DNA from: Halohasta litorea | GTDB taxonomy: Archaea > Halobacteriota > Halobacteria > Halobacteriales > Haloferacaceae | Length of the DNA: 64,000 nucleotides | Reading direction: 5' to 3' | NCBI RefSeq assembly: GCF_024494645.1 | Contig: NZ_JANHDJ010000005.1 | Coordinates: 248,001-312,000 of the forward strand | Shown here: piece by piece, positions 17,031 through 26,634 of the stretch | Numbering within the stretch: position 1 is the first letter of the stretch | Layout: each line of letters starts with the position of its first letter | Position numbers and translations under genes: made by a program | The notes under the pieces: generated by a model | What the model was told of the DNA's origin: nothing | Databases searched by the model: none | What the model saw: only the letters and a program-made list of their open reading frames with translations

Positions 17031-17906
17031 TCAGGGCAGTCGGTCGACGACCCGCGGGAGACAGCCCTCCTCGGGCTGGAAGTACGAGTAGTGATCCGGC
17101 ACCTGCTCAGTTACGTTGACGTCCTCGTAGCCCTCCGGCGCGTCAGCCGAGTCGGCGAGTCCCGTCTGGCCGACTGCCTGGGTGCGATCCGAGAGCCGGT
17201 AGATCCAGCCGAGCACGCGGTCGTCGGCGTTGTGGAAGTTCGTTACGGGGATATCAAGCGTGTGGATCGCCTCGCCGTACTGCGTGTCGCGCCCGACGCT
17301 GTCGTTCGGGATCGCTCCACCGAGCAGCGACACCGACGCGACGGCGTCGCCGCGGCCACGCATGGCCAGGGCGAACAGCGCCCCGCAGGTGACACGAGCC
17401 CCCAGCGAGTAGCCCACGACGTGGACCGGGCGGCCATCGGAGTCGGCCCAGTCTACCAGCCAGTCGGCCAGCGGCTCGGCGTTGGCGTCGGCCATCTCTT
17501 TAGCGGGTCCCCACTCGAGATCGGAGTCCCAGCTGAAGGGGACCACCGGCGTGAGCCGGAGCGATTCGAGGCCGGTCTCCATCGCGGCGGCCTGGTCGCG
17601 GGCGGTGGTGTCGTCGGTTTCGAAGCCGTGGACGAACAGGAACAGATCGTCGGCCTCCTCGAAGGCCCACTCGCCGTCGACTTCGGCGCTCGCCGTTTCC
17701 TCGGATTCGGGGTCGACTCGCCCGCGGGTGGTGACCGCCGGAGCCGAATCGGCCGCGGTGTAGTTGCCGAAATCGCCCTGGAGCTCGCTGGCGACGTACA
17801 GCCCGCCAGCGCCGAGACCGCCGACTATGCCACCTGCACCGATCAGCAGCCGCCGACGCGTTAGCCGCGACCGGCCGCTCTCGCCTGAAGAGTCTGTGAT
17901 AGACAC
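17031..17906 (-). CDS. Tat-exported alpha/beta hydrolase, DUF900-like
   Basis: About 291 residues from the GTG at 17906. LTRRRLLIGAGG near the N-terminus is a twin-arginine signal followed by a hydrophobic core, so export in the folded state is likely. The mature part has the alpha/beta hydrolase features LFLFVHGFET (oxyanion strand), GYSLGAR (nucleophile elbow, Ser) and a C-terminal DHYSYF segment that can supply the His. DUF900 esterases are the closest pattern I recognise; substrate unknown. No ATG is available in frame near the signal peptide. A TATTTATC element at 17924-17931 on this strand fits a leaderless or very short leader. Confidence 0.75.
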   Translation of the reverse strand: MSITDSSGESGRSRLTRRRLLIGAGGIVGGLGAGGLYVASELQGDFGNYTAADSAPAVTTRGRVDPESEETASAEVDGEWAFEEADDLFLFVHGFETDDTTARDQAAAMETGLESLRLTPVVPFSWDSDLEWGPAKEMADANAEPLADWLVDWADSDGRPVHVVGYSLGARVTCGALFALAMRGRGDAVASVSLLGGAIPNDSVGRDTQYGEAIHTLDIPVTNFHNADDRVLGWIYRLSDRTQAVGQTGLADSADAPEGYEDVNVTEQVPDHYSYFQPEEGCLPRVVDRLP

Positions 17907-18018
17907 CCATACAGTCGAATCTGATAAATATCCACTGTTTCGGCCAGTCACACCACTCGGGGTTCCCTCACGGGTTGCTGCCGACCATTTTTAAACACCG
18001 GGTGACGACGGGTCCTGT

Positions 18019-18762
18019 ATGTTCAGTGACTCACTCGATGGACAGACGGCGATCGTCACCGGTGCGAGCGCGGGAATCGGCGCAGCGACCTGTCGGCAGC
18101 TCGCGGCGGCGGGGGCGAACGTCGTGCTCGCGGCTCGACGCGAGGCGGAGCTGGCGGCGGTCGCCGACGGAATCGAGTCCGACTACGGCGTCGAGACGCT
18201 GACCGTCCCCACCGACGTCCGGAAGGAGTACGCCGTCGATGCCCTGATTTCGGAGACGCTCAACGCTTTCGACGGTATCGATATCCTGGTGAACAACGCT
18301 GGGCTCGCCCGGGGGAGCGATGTCGAAACGTTGTCGACCGAGGAGTACGAGGCTATCCAGGAGACCAACGTCGACGGCGTCTTTTATTTGACGCGAGCGG
18401 CGATCCCGCACATCCGCGAGCGCGAAGGCCACCTGGTCTTTCTCGGGAGCTTCGCCGGGCAGTACCCACGGTCGTTCAATCCGGTGTATGCGGCCTCGAA
18501 GTGGTGGGTCCGGGGGTTCGCGAAAAGCGTTGCCGCACAGGTCGGCGACGACGGGGTCGGCGTCACGGTCATCAATCCCTCGGAGGTCCGCTCGGAGTTC
18601 GAGGCCACCGACGGCCGGACGTTCGCCGAGGTCTTCGACGAAAGCGAGGCCACCGAACCCGAAGAAGTCGCCGATGCTATTGTTTTCGCGGCCACGCGCG
18701 AGCAGTCGAGCCTGAGCGAGATCGATATCAACCGCCGCGACAAGTTCGCCGACAACTTCTGA
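18019..18762 (+). CDS. Short-chain dehydrogenase/reductase (classical SDR)
   Basis: 247 residues with the Rossmann cofactor motif TGASAGIG (about residues 14-21), NNAGLA, and the catalytic tyrosine/lysine in YAASKWW. The missing negative charge after beta-2 (AARREAEL) suggests NADP(H). The closest pattern is the YdfG/serine-3-dehydrogenase group, but substrate cannot be read from the sequence. A TTTTTAAA element about 28 bases before the ATG at 18019 indicates a leaderless message. It is convergent with the serine hydrolase gene downstream. Confidence 0.88.
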   Translation: MFSDSLDGQTAIVTGASAGIGAATCRQLAAAGANVVLAARREAELAAVADGIESDYGVETLTVPTDVRKEYAVDALISETLNAFDGIDILVNNAGLARGSDVETLSTEEYEAIQETNVDGVFYLTRAAIPHIREREGHLVFLGSFAGQYPRSFNPVYAASKWWVRGFAKSVAAQVGDDGVGVTVINPSEVRSEFEATDGRTFAEVFDESEATEPEEVADAIVFAATREQSSLSEIDINRRDKFADNF

Positions 18763-18793
18763 GTAGCCGATTCACAGCCACCGGTATCGCAGG

Positions 18794-19930
18794 TTAGCCG
18801 TAGACCTGATAGACGGCGTCGGCGAGCTGGTTGACGCGGGCGGCGTGTTCGTAGGACTCCTCACGGACCCCGTTGCAGACGTAGGCGAAGGCGAGATCGG
18901 CCGTCGGATCGGCCCACGCGACGATACTGCCGAGACCGACGTGGCCGAAGGTTTCGGGCGACGAGAGCGTGCCGAACAGATCCGACACCGCGCCGCCGCG
19001 CCAGTAGCCCATCGCATACCGCATCGGCCGAGAGAGCGTGCCGTCGTCGTCGGTCTCGATCTGGAGGCCGGTCGCCGCGTCGACCGTCTCGGGCTCCAGG
19101 AGCCGCGTGCCGTCGAGCGCGCCGCCGTTGGCCATCGCGGCGACGAATTTCCCGAGATCGCGGGCTGTACTGATCCCGTTCGCCGCGGGGACGACCGCCT
19201 GCAGGACTCCTGGACTGTTGCCGAGTTGGGCGGCCGCCGACGGCGTGAGGTCGGCCAGCCCCTCTTCGGGGTCCGCACACCGATCGAACACGTCGAAGCC
19301 CGCCACGTCGGCGACCGCCTCGGGGTTGCCATCACGGACGCCGATACTCGTCTGGTCCAATCCGAGCGGTTCGAAGACGTTCTCGGCGGCATACTCGTCG
19401 ATCGGTTGGCCGGAGATCCGCCGGACGAGTTCGCCGACGAGCCAGCCGTAGCTCATGGTGTGGTAGGCCGCGGTGGTCCCCGGCTCGTCGTCGAGCGACT
19501 GGGTTTCCATCGTCTCGACGATGCCCTCCCAGTCACCCCACTGCGAGGGGTCGCCGTCCAACTCGCTCGTTGGCATTCCGGTCTGGTGGCTCAGGACGTG
19601 ACGAACGGTCACCGATTCCTTGCGGTCGTCGCCGCGGGCGAACGACGGCCAGTGGTCGACTACCGGATCGTCGTAGGCAACCTGGCCGTCCTCGGCGAGC
19701 TGGTGGAGACACGTACCCGCGAGGGGTTTGGTACACGACCAGATGAGGTGTTTCGTTTCGGGAGTCGTTTCGTCTCCATCGGGGCCGGTCGTCCCACCAG
19801 CGAGGTCGAGGACGCGCTCGGTGCCGTCGTAGACAACCAGTTGTGCGCCGTGAGTGAGGCCGACAGCCAATTGTCGATCGAACAGTGCTCGGATACCGTC
19901 CGTGCCATGTGTGTTAGTAACCGACTCCAT
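18794..19930 (-). CDS. Beta-lactamase-fold serine hydrolase
   Basis: 378 residues of the class C beta-lactamase / penicillin-binding-like family. The catalytic S-x-x-K is SCTK (about residue 65) and a Y-x-S-like segment (YHTMSYGW) follows about 100 residues later; HQTGMP is the usual strand after the second helix. There is no signal peptide, so it is cytoplasmic. Members with this arrangement are esterases or D-amino peptidases (EstB-like) more often than true beta-lactamases. Archaea have no murein, so a role in antibiotic resistance is unlikely. It lies between two SDR genes. Confidence 0.85.
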   Translation of the reverse strand: MESVTNTHGTDGIRALFDRQLAVGLTHGAQLVVYDGTERVLDLAGGTTGPDGDETTPETKHLIWSCTKPLAGTCLHQLAEDGQVAYDDPVVDHWPSFARGDDRKESVTVRHVLSHQTGMPTSELDGDPSQWGDWEGIVETMETQSLDDEPGTTAAYHTMSYGWLVGELVRRISGQPIDEYAAENVFEPLGLDQTSIGVRDGNPEAVADVAGFDVFDRCADPEEGLADLTPSAAAQLGNSPGVLQAVVPAANGISTARDLGKFVAAMANGGALDGTRLLEPETVDAATGLQIETDDDGTLSRPMRYAMGYWRGGAVSDLFGTLSSPETFGHVGLGSIVAWADPTADLAFAYVCNGVREESYEHAARVNQLADAVYQVYG

Positions 19931-20056
19931 GAGTGGTACTCACAAAGCAGACGGAAAACGTTTGGTGCTCAGTTATCGACATAGAAATAAACTGGTATAA
20001 ACTGGTAACGCGTGTATCTGTGACACATCTATCGTCGACGCGCCCCTGTAGACGGT

Positions 20057-20755
20057 ATGGACGGTCCACTGTACGAGAGCCTCGACGGACAGGTCGCACT
20101 GGTGACCGGCGCGACACGCGGAATCGGCAAACGGATCGCCGACGGCCTCGTCGACCTCGGCGCAACCGTCTACGCGGGGGCTCGGGATACCGCAGATATC
20201 ACAACTGCCGACTGGCGGGCGATCGAACTCGACATGACCAGCCCTGAGCAGCGTGCAGCCGCTGTCGGCCGGATCGCCGACGAGACGGGACGGTTGGATA
20301 TCCTCGTCAACAATGCCGGGGTGATGGACAGCCGCGGGCCGCTCGACGAGATGGCCGCCGAGACGGTCGACCGGACGCTGGATACCAACCTCCGTGGCCC
20401 AATCCACCTGACGAAGCAGGCACTCGACCTCCTGTTGGAGCGGCGGGGCGGTCGCGTAGTCAACGTCTCCTCGGGTCTCGGCGCGATCACCCAACCGCAG
20501 TCCGGTGGGATGGCGGCCTACCGAATCTCGAAAACGGGGCTCAACGGGTTGACTTGCTATCTTGACGGCGAGTACAGTGATAGGTGGTTGTTGGCGAACT
20601 CGGTGTGTCCAGGATACGTCCGGACCGACATGACCGACGGCAGCGCGCCCCGGACCCCTGAAAAGGGGGCCGAAACCCCGGTCTGGCTCGCCCGGTTCCG
20701 GCCCGATTCGCCGAGCGGCGGGTTCTGGCGGGATACAAGCCGAAAAGAGTGGTGA
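20057..20755 (+). CDS. Carbonyl-reductase-like short-chain dehydrogenase
   Basis: 232 residues. TGATRGIG at about residue 18, NNAGVMD, and YRISKTGLN (catalytic Tyr and Lys) define an SDR. The C-terminal part (CPGYVRTDMTDGSAPRTPEKGAETPVWLA...GFWRD) closely follows the plant/animal carbonyl reductase pattern, so reduction of small aldehydes or ketones with NADPH is likely. The protein is complete, ending in W like its relatives. Codon use slips toward lower GC around 20560-20600, but the frame is intact. Confidence 0.88.
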   Translation: MDGPLYESLDGQVALVTGATRGIGKRIADGLVDLGATVYAGARDTADITTADWRAIELDMTSPEQRAAAVGRIADETGRLDILVNNAGVMDSRGPLDEMAAETVDRTLDTNLRGPIHLTKQALDLLLERRGGRVVNVSSGLGAITQPQSGGMAAYRISKTGLNGLTCYLDGEYSDRWLLANSVCPGYVRTDMTDGSAPRTPEKGAETPVWLARFRPDSPSGGFWRDTSRKEW

Positions 20756-21108
20756 GCCAGTGCAGTCGTCTTGGCGACCGGAGCCACCTGACTCGGGGGC
20801 CCTTCGAGACGACCACCGTGAACGATCGGCAGCGATTGTTTGAACTTATACATATATCTATCGACAGTTTTTCGCATTCGGGAATCGTTACCGTTGCTCA
20901 AATACCCGCATACTAAATGGTGAGGAAAGGATGGAGTCGAGTTATAGTATGAGTGAAACAAAACAGTCCATCAGAGAGATTACCGCCGTGAGGCGGCGTG
21001 TCGATGGGACGGCGTCACTCGATACGGTCAGTGTGCTGGGAGACAACCGAACCGAGAGGAGTCGAACGACTCCGTCCGACAGTGGCCGACGATCCAGGGG
21101 AGAGACCG
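20756..21108 (+). other. Intergenic region before the lactate permease gene
   Basis: 353 bases without a confident gene. An AT-rich element (CTTATACATATATC) at 20846-20860 is the best promoter candidate and would give a leader of over 200 bases. An open frame from the ATG at 20949 (or 20931) runs to TGA at 21114-21116 and overlaps the permease start (ATGGTTGA at 21109-21116). Its codon use is not clearly coding, but the overlap would allow translational coupling. Confidence 0.4.
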
Positions 21109-22857
21109 ATGGTTGAAACACTGCTTGCGGTGGTGCCGCTCTTGATCGTGGCGGTCCTGCTCGTCGGATTGCTGTGGCCCGCCGTCCGCGTCATGCCGGT
21201 CGCGTGGGCCGCGGCTGCAGTGATCGCCTTCACCGTCTGGGAGATGCCAGCCTCGTATGTCGCGGCGGCCAGTCTCAGCGGGGTGATGGCGGCGGTCGAG
21301 ATCCTCTGGATCGTCTTCGGCGCGCTCGTGCTGTTATATACGCTGATGCGCTCGGGAGCGGTCGACCGGATCAACGCTGGCTTCGCGACGATCAGCGACG
21401 ACCGCCGCGTCCAGGTGATCCTCTTGGGCTTCTTCCTGGCGACGTTCATCGAGGGCGTCGCCGGATTCGGCACGCCCGCCGCGGTCGTTGCGCCCCTCCT
21501 TCTTGCCTTGGGCTTTCCGGCGCTGGCGGCGGTCGTCGCCGCGCTCATCGGCCACGCGATCGCCACCGTCTTCGGCGCGGTCGGGACGCCGATCATCGTC
21601 GGCTTCGAGACCCCACTGGCCGCAGTCGAAGGCGAGATCGCCGCCGGAACCGGGATGAGCGTCGCCCAGTACTCCGCGGAGGCGGCGATCTACGCGGGGC
21701 TTTTCAACGGCATACTCGGGATCTTCATGCCGCTGATCGCGGTGGCGATGGTCGTCTACTTCTTCGGCGAGGAGCGGACGCTGGCTCCCGTCCGAGAGGT
21801 CGTTCCGCTGGCGATCGTCGCCGGGTTCGCCTTCGCGATTCCGTACGCGGGCGCGGCCTACCTCATCGGCCCGGAGCTCCCCTCACTGTTCGCCTCGATG
21901 ATCGGGGCAGGCATCGTCGTCGGGCTGCTCAAGGCGGGGCTGTTCGAACCCGACACCCACTGGGACTTCCCACCGCGCGAGGAGTGGCCCGACCACTGGG
22001 TCGGCGAGATCGAACCCGGCGGCGACGACGTCGGGTCGACCGCTGGAACAGGAGCGGGAACGGCCGCCGACGGCGGCACCGAAACGGCCGCCCCGTCGGT
22101 CGAGACACCCTCGATGGGGCTGCTCCGGGCGTGGTCGCCGTACCTCGTCCTCGTCGTGTTGCTGATCGGGACACGCGTTATTGATCCCGTTGCGACGTTC
22201 CTGCAGAACGGCCCGCTGATGGCCATCCAGTGGGACATCTTCGGCACGGGAATCGAGGGCGCGATCGGCTGGGCCTACGTCCCCGGCACGTGGCTCCTGG
22301 TCAGCGCACTCATCGCCATCCCGATCTTCGGGATGTCGGGCCAGCAGGTCAAGGGCGCGTGGCGGGAGGCCTTCGGCAAGATCATCTCACCAGCTGTCGT
22401 GTTGGTGTTCGTCATCGGCATGGTCGAGGTCATGCTGTCGACCAATGCCCACGGGGGCGCGCCGGTCGACGGGAGCATGATCGTCGTCCTCGCCGACGGA
22501 ACGGCCGCGGCGGTCGGCGGGGCCTACCCGCTTGTCGCGCCCGTGGTCGGGTTGATCGGCTCGTTCGTCGCCGGATCGATCACGGTCAGCAACATCACCT
22601 TCAGCGCTTTTCAGTTCGAGATCGGCACCGCACTCGGGATGCCAACGACCGTCCTGCTCGCGGCCCAGACGATCGGTGCGGCGGTCGGCAACACGATCGC
22701 CATCCACAACGTGATCGCGGCGCTGGCGACCGTCGGGCTGGTGGGATCGACCGGCCGGGTGATTCGGCTGAATCTGCTCCCGGTCGCCTATTACATTGTG
22801 GGGGGTGGACTCCTGACGGCCCTCGGCGTCTACGTCGTCTTCCCGACAGTGTTCTAA
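21109..22857 (+). CDS. lctP: L-lactate permease family transporter
   Basis: 582 residues, 12 or more membrane helices, matching the LctP family (lactate/glycolate:H+ symport). Recognisable segments are [14 protein letters not shown] (about residue 120), [14 protein letters not shown], and [12 protein letters not shown] / [12 protein letters not shown] in the C-terminal half. A polar, Gly/Thr-rich loop at about residues 305-330 is a haloarchaeal insertion. The ATG at 21109 begins right at the first helix. The FAD/Fe-S dehydrogenase gene starts 45 bases downstream on the same strand, so uptake and oxidation of lactate (or glycolate) appear to be one operon. Confidence 0.9.
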   Translation: MVETLLAVVPLLIVAVLLVGLLWPAVRVMPVAWAAAAVIAFTVWEMPASYVAAASLSGVMAAVEILWIVFGALVLLYTLMRSGAVDRINAGFATISDDRRVQVILLGFFLATFIEGVAGFGTPAAVVAPLLLALGFPALAAVVAALIGHAIATVFGAVGTPIIVGFETPLAAVEGEIAAGTGMSVAQYSAEAAIYAGLFNGILGIFMPLIAVAMVVYFFGEERTLAPVREVVPLAIVAGFAFAIPYAGAAYLIGPELPSLFASMIGAGIVVGLLKAGLFEPDTHWDFPPREEWPDHWVGEIEPGGDDVGSTAGTGAGTAADGGTETAAPSVETPSMGLLRAWSPYLVLVVLLIGTRVIDPVATFLQNGPLMAIQWDIFGTGIEGAIGWAYVPGTWLLVSALIAIPIFGMSGQQVKGAWREAFGKIISPAVVLVFVIGMVEVMLSTNAHGGAPVDGSMIVVLADGTAAAVGGAYPLVAPVVGLIGSFVAGSITVSNITFSAFQFEIGTALGMPTTVLLAAQTIGAAVGNTIAIHNVIAALATVGLVGSTGRVIRLNLLPVAYYIVGGGLLTALGVYVVFPTVF

Positions 22858-22902
22858 GACGACGGTGCCGTATTATTTGGCAATCACCTTCCAATCCTAC
22901 CC

Positions 22903-25900
22903 ATGAGCAAACCAACACAGGGGTCGACGCCCGTCGATCCAGCGACCGACGCACGAAGCAACTACGACTACCGAAGCCCGGACGTCGAAGAGCCGGGCCT
23001 CGTCGACGATCTCGAAGCCCTGGTCGACGGCGAGGTCCGCTTCGACAGCTACACGCGCAACCTGTATGCGACCGACGCCAGCGCCTACCACCAGCTCCCG
23101 GTGGGCGTCGTTGTTCCTACCTCGACCGACGACGTACAGGCAGTTATGCAGTACTGCGCCGAGGAGGAGATTCCGGTGCTACCGCGCGGCGGCGGCACCA
23201 GCCTCGCGGGCCAGACGGTCAACGAGGCGGTCGTCCTGGATTTCAAAAAGGAGTTCAACGATGTCATCGCGGTCGACCCCGAGGCAGCGACGGTGACCGC
23301 CGAGCCGGGGATCACCCTCGCGCGGCTGAACGGCCGTCTCGAAGAACACGGCCTCAAATACGCCCCCGATCCGGCGTGGGGCGACAAGAGCGTCCTCGGC
23401 GGCTGTATCGGCAACAACACCACGGGGGCCCACTCGCTGAAATACGAGAAGGCCGACGGCTATCTCGAATCGGTGGAAGTCGTCCTCGCGGACGGCACGG
23501 TCACCACCTTCGACTGGATGACTGTCGACGAACTCCACGAGCGGGCCGAGGAAGCCGAGGCAGTCGACGAACCGGGAATCGAACAGCAGGTGTACGCGGT
23601 CGTATCCGACATACTCCGCAACCAACGCGGGGAGATCAAAGACCGCTACCCGGATCTGATGCGAAACGTCTCGGGGTACAACTTCGACAAACTCCTCGAG
23701 GACGCCGAGGAACGCGGCGAGGTCAACGTCGGTCGGCTGATGGCCGGGAGTGAAGGGACCCTCGGCATCGTCACCGAGGCGACCGTCTCGTTGGAACCGA
23801 TCCCCAACGAAACCTCGGTCGTCCTGCTGACCTACGACGACGTACTCTCGGCGATGCACGACGTCGCGCCGATCCTGGAACACGATCCGGCCGCCGTCGA
23901 GGTGATGGACGACGTGCTGCTCGATTTGGCCCGCGAAACGCCGGAGTTCAAAGAGGCCGTGGGGACGCTCCCCGACGACACCGATTCGACGCTGTTGGTC
24001 GAGTTCTACGCCGACTCGGTCGCAGAGGGCAAACAGAAGGTCGCCGATCTGCTGGCCGACCGGCTCCCCTCTTATAAAACAGCTGTCGACCCCAGCGAGG
24101 GCGCAAGCGAGACGACTGCCGACGAGCTGCAGGCCGTCGATGCGCTGGAAGCCTACGACGACGACCGCCAGGCCAAGTTCTGGAAGATGCGGAAGGCCGG
24201 ACTCCCGATTCTCCTGTCGCGGACTGGCGACGAGAAACACTGGCCGTTCGTCGAGGACACGGCGGTCCCGGCCGCAAACCTCCCGGAGTACGTTGAAGAT
24301 ATCCAGGAACTCTTCGACGAGTACGACACCTTCGCCTCCTACTACGCCCACGCCGGGCCCGGCGTCCTGCACATTCGGCCGCTGATCAACCTCAAGGCCG
24401 AGGACGGCATCGAGACGATGTTCGAGATCTCCGATGCCGTCACCGATCTGGTCATCGAATACGGCGGCTCGGTCTCCGGCGAACACGGCGACGGCCGGGC
24501 GCGGTCGACGTGGAACCGGAAGCTGTACGGCGAGGAGATCTGGAACGCGTTTAAACGGGTCAAAACCGCGTTCGATCCCCAAGGCCTGTTGAATCCGGGC
24601 AACGTCTGCGGCGATTCGGACCCCCGAGAGAACCTCCGGTACGACGCCGACTACGAGTTCGACGCCGGGTTCGAGCCGGAATTGCAGTGGGCCAACGAGA
24701 ACGGCTTCCAGGGGATGGCCGAACTCTGTCATGGCTGTGCGGGCTGTACCGGCCATCAGGAAACGACCGGCTCGATCATGTGTCCGACCTACCGGGCGAC
24801 CGAAAACGAGGAGATCACCTCCACGCGCGGCCGGGCGAACATGCTCCGCCGGGCGATGAGCGGCGACCTCCCGGACGACGTGTTCAGCGAGGAGTTCACC
24901 ACCGAGGTGCTCGATCTCTGTATCGGCTGCAAGGGCTGCAAGCGGGACTGTCCCAGCGGCGTCGACATGGCGAAGCTCAAAACGGAGGTCAAACATGAAC
25001 ACCACAATCGGGAGGGCATCCCGCTCCGTGATCGGCTGTTCGCCAACGTCGAGACGCTCTATAGCCTCGGCAGCACGTTCGCGCCAGTGTCGAACCTCGC
25101 AGCCAAACTCCCCGGCAGCGGGCTCCTGCTGGAGAAAACGCTGGGGATCGCCCGTGAGCGCGAGCTCCCGACATTTAAACGGGAAACCCTACAGAAGTGG
25201 GACGAAACGCGGCTTCCGGCGCTCTCCGAGGCCGAGGCCGACCGGAAGGCGCTGCTGATCGCCGACCCATACACGAACTACACCCAGCCCGAGGTCGGCA
25301 AGGCAGCCGTCCGAACGCTGGAGGCCGCCGGTGTCTACGTCGAGATTCCCGAGGATGTGACCGACAGCGGCCGACCGGCCCACTCGAAGAGCCTCCTGGA
25401 CCAGTCGAAAGCCACCGCGGAGGCAAACGTCGAGGCGCTCGCGCCGCGGGTCGAGGAGGGCTGGGACGTCGTCAGCGTCGAACCCTCGGATGCGGTAATG
25501 TATCAGGAAGACTACCTCGACCTACTGGCAGGCGAGGACGTGGAGGCGGTCGCCGCCAACAGCTACAGCGTGATGGAGTATCTCGATACGTTCCGGCTGG
25601 ACGAAGCACTCAACACCGAGGGCGAGGGGCTGCTCTCGTACCACGGCCACTGCCACCAGACGGCCGCCAGCCGGGACCACCACGCGGTGGGTGTCCTCCG
25701 GCGGGCGGGCTACGAAGTCGATGTCCTGGATACGACCTGCTGTGGCATGGCGGGTTCGTTCGGCTACGAGGCCGAACACTACTCGATGAGCCAGGCGATC
25801 GGTCGGCTGCTGTTCGACGCCGCCGACGATTCGGCCGCCGAGGAGATCGTCGCCCCCGGGACGTCGTGTCGTTCACAGCTCGACGATTACGAGGGCATCG

Positions 25901-25953
25901 ACGGGAAACCGCCGCATCCGATCGAGAAGCTGGCGGCTGCGGTCTCGCTGTAG
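22903..25953 (+). CDS. dld: FAD/Fe-S D-lactate (or 2-hydroxyacid) dehydrogenase
   Basis: 1016 residues, three modules. A PCMH-type FAD domain (about 60-240; PRGGGTSLAGQ and GGCIGNNTTGAHS) is followed by a FAD-oxidase C-terminal domain (to about 590; GEHGDGRARS). An Fe-S region of about 606-690 has one canonical CxxCxxCxxxCP (CIGCKGCKRDCP) and one unusual set (CHGCAGC...CP with a 12-residue gap). A single CCG-type domain (about 910-960; GHCHQ, TCCGMAG) ends the protein. Such enzymes oxidise D-lactate or glycolate and pass electrons to the respiratory chain. The adjacent permease supports lactate as substrate; glycolate remains possible. Confidence 0.88.
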   Translation: MSKPTQGSTPVDPATDARSNYDYRSPDVEEPGLVDDLEALVDGEVRFDSYTRNLYATDASAYHQLPVGVVVPTSTDDVQAVMQYCAEEEIPVLPRGGGTSLAGQTVNEAVVLDFKKEFNDVIAVDPEAATVTAEPGITLARLNGRLEEHGLKYAPDPAWGDKSVLGGCIGNNTTGAHSLKYEKADGYLESVEVVLADGTVTTFDWMTVDELHERAEEAEAVDEPGIEQQVYAVVSDILRNQRGEIKDRYPDLMRNVSGYNFDKLLEDAEERGEVNVGRLMAGSEGTLGIVTEATVSLEPIPNETSVVLLTYDDVLSAMHDVAPILEHDPAAVEVMDDVLLDLARETPEFKEAVGTLPDDTDSTLLVEFYADSVAEGKQKVADLLADRLPSYKTAVDPSEGASETTADELQAVDALEAYDDDRQAKFWKMRKAGLPILLSRTGDEKHWPFVEDTAVPAANLPEYVEDIQELFDEYDTFASYYAHAGPGVLHIRPLINLKAEDGIETMFEISDAVTDLVIEYGGSVSGEHGDGRARSTWNRKLYGEEIWNAFKRVKTAFDPQGLLNPGNVCGDSDPRENLRYDADYEFDAGFEPELQWANENGFQGMAELCHGCAGCTGHQETTGSIMCPTYRATENEEITSTRGRANMLRRAMSGDLPDDVFSEEFTTEVLDLCIGCKGCKRDCPSGVDMAKLKTEVKHEHHNREGIPLRDRLFANVETLYSLGSTFAPVSNLAAKLPGSGLLLEKTLGIARERELPTFKRETLQKWDETRLPALSEAEADRKALLIADPYTNYTQPEVGKAAVRTLEAAGVYVEIPEDVTDSGRPAHSKSLLDQSKATAEANVEALAPRVEEGWDVVSVEPSDAVMYQEDYLDLLAGEDVEAVAANSYSVMEYLDTFRLDEALNTEGEGLLSYHGHCHQTAASRDHHAVGVLRRAGYEVDVLDTTCCGMAGSFGYEAEHYSMSQAIGRLLFDAADDSAAEEIVAPGTSCRSQLDDYEGIDGKPPHPIEKLAAAVSL

Positions 25954-26018
25954 CGTCGAAGGTGAGAAAACGAGCGAGATGCCTTTTTCCTCGCGGCACG
26001 AAGCTCGATACAGCACGA

Positions 26019-26609
26019 ATGATTTCCGACGCACTGCCCGTGCTCCGCGAGGACCCCGTGATGGCCCGGCTGATCGAAACACACGACCCGTATGCGGAGC
26101 CCGACTGGGACGAGTACGAGCGGCTCTGTATCTCGATTATCAACCAACAGCTCTCGACGGCGAGTGCAAGCGCGATCCGCGAGCGCGTCTTCGAGCTGGT
26201 CGACGGCGAACTCACACCGGAGGCGATCCTGGAGGCCGAGGACGAAGCCCTTCGGGCGGCCGGGCTCTCCGGACAGAAGATCGAATATCTGCGAAACGCT
26301 GGCCGGGCGTTTCAAACGGGCGATTACACGCGGTCGGGGTTGGCCGACTGTTCGAACGCGGAGGTCGTAGACCGGCTGACGGAAATCAAGGGGATCGGCG
26401 AGTGGACTGCACGGATGTATCTGCTGTTCGTCCTTCGACGGCCCGACATCCTGCCGCTCGGCGACCTCGCCGTTCGGCGCGGGATCGAGCAGCTGTACGC
26501 CGACGGCGAGGAGTTAACCCGCGCGGAGATGCGTTCGATCGCCGAACAGTGGCGACCGTATCGGAGCGTTGCCACCCGATACATTTGGGCCGACTACGAG
26601 TCGGATTGA
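26019..26609 (+). CDS. DNA-3-methyladenine glycosylase II (AlkA-type HhH-GPD)
   Basis: 196 residues. The helix-hairpin-helix LTEIKGIGEWTARM (about residues 120-135) is followed by LPLGDLAVRRG, whose Asp is the catalytic residue of the HhH-GPD superfamily. No Fe-S cluster cysteines follow, which separates it from Nth/MutY and fits AlkA-type enzymes that excise alkylated purines. It lacks the N-terminal beta domain of E. coli AlkA, as is normal for short archaeal and bacterial forms. The ATG at 26019 is the conserved start; the KptA gene begins 26 bases after its stop. Confidence 0.9.
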   Translation: MISDALPVLREDPVMARLIETHDPYAEPDWDEYERLCISIINQQLSTASASAIRERVFELVDGELTPEAILEAEDEALRAAGLSGQKIEYLRNAGRAFQTGDYTRSGLADCSNAEVVDRLTEIKGIGEWTARMYLLFVLRRPDILPLGDLAVRRGIEQLYADGEELTRAEMRSIAEQWRPYRSVATRYIWADYESD

Positions 26610-26634
26610 TAGGGGGCCGACAGTAAGACCAGCC

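Noticed and set aside
18794-19930. Antibiotic-resistance beta-lactamase
   Set aside because: The S-x-x-K fold is shared with many esterases; there is no signal peptide and Archaea have no murein target.
18019-20755. Recent duplication of the two SDR genes flanking the serine hydrolase
   Set aside because: The proteins share only family motifs; their C-terminal parts belong to different SDR groups, so they are independent paralogues.
23179-25005. 608-codon open frame on the minus strand
   Set aside because: It lies wholly opposite the FAD/Fe-S dehydrogenase gene, whose motifs are unambiguous. Long antisense frames are usual where third codon positions are almost all G or C. The same applies to 7745-8998, 9849-11222 and 13480-14346.
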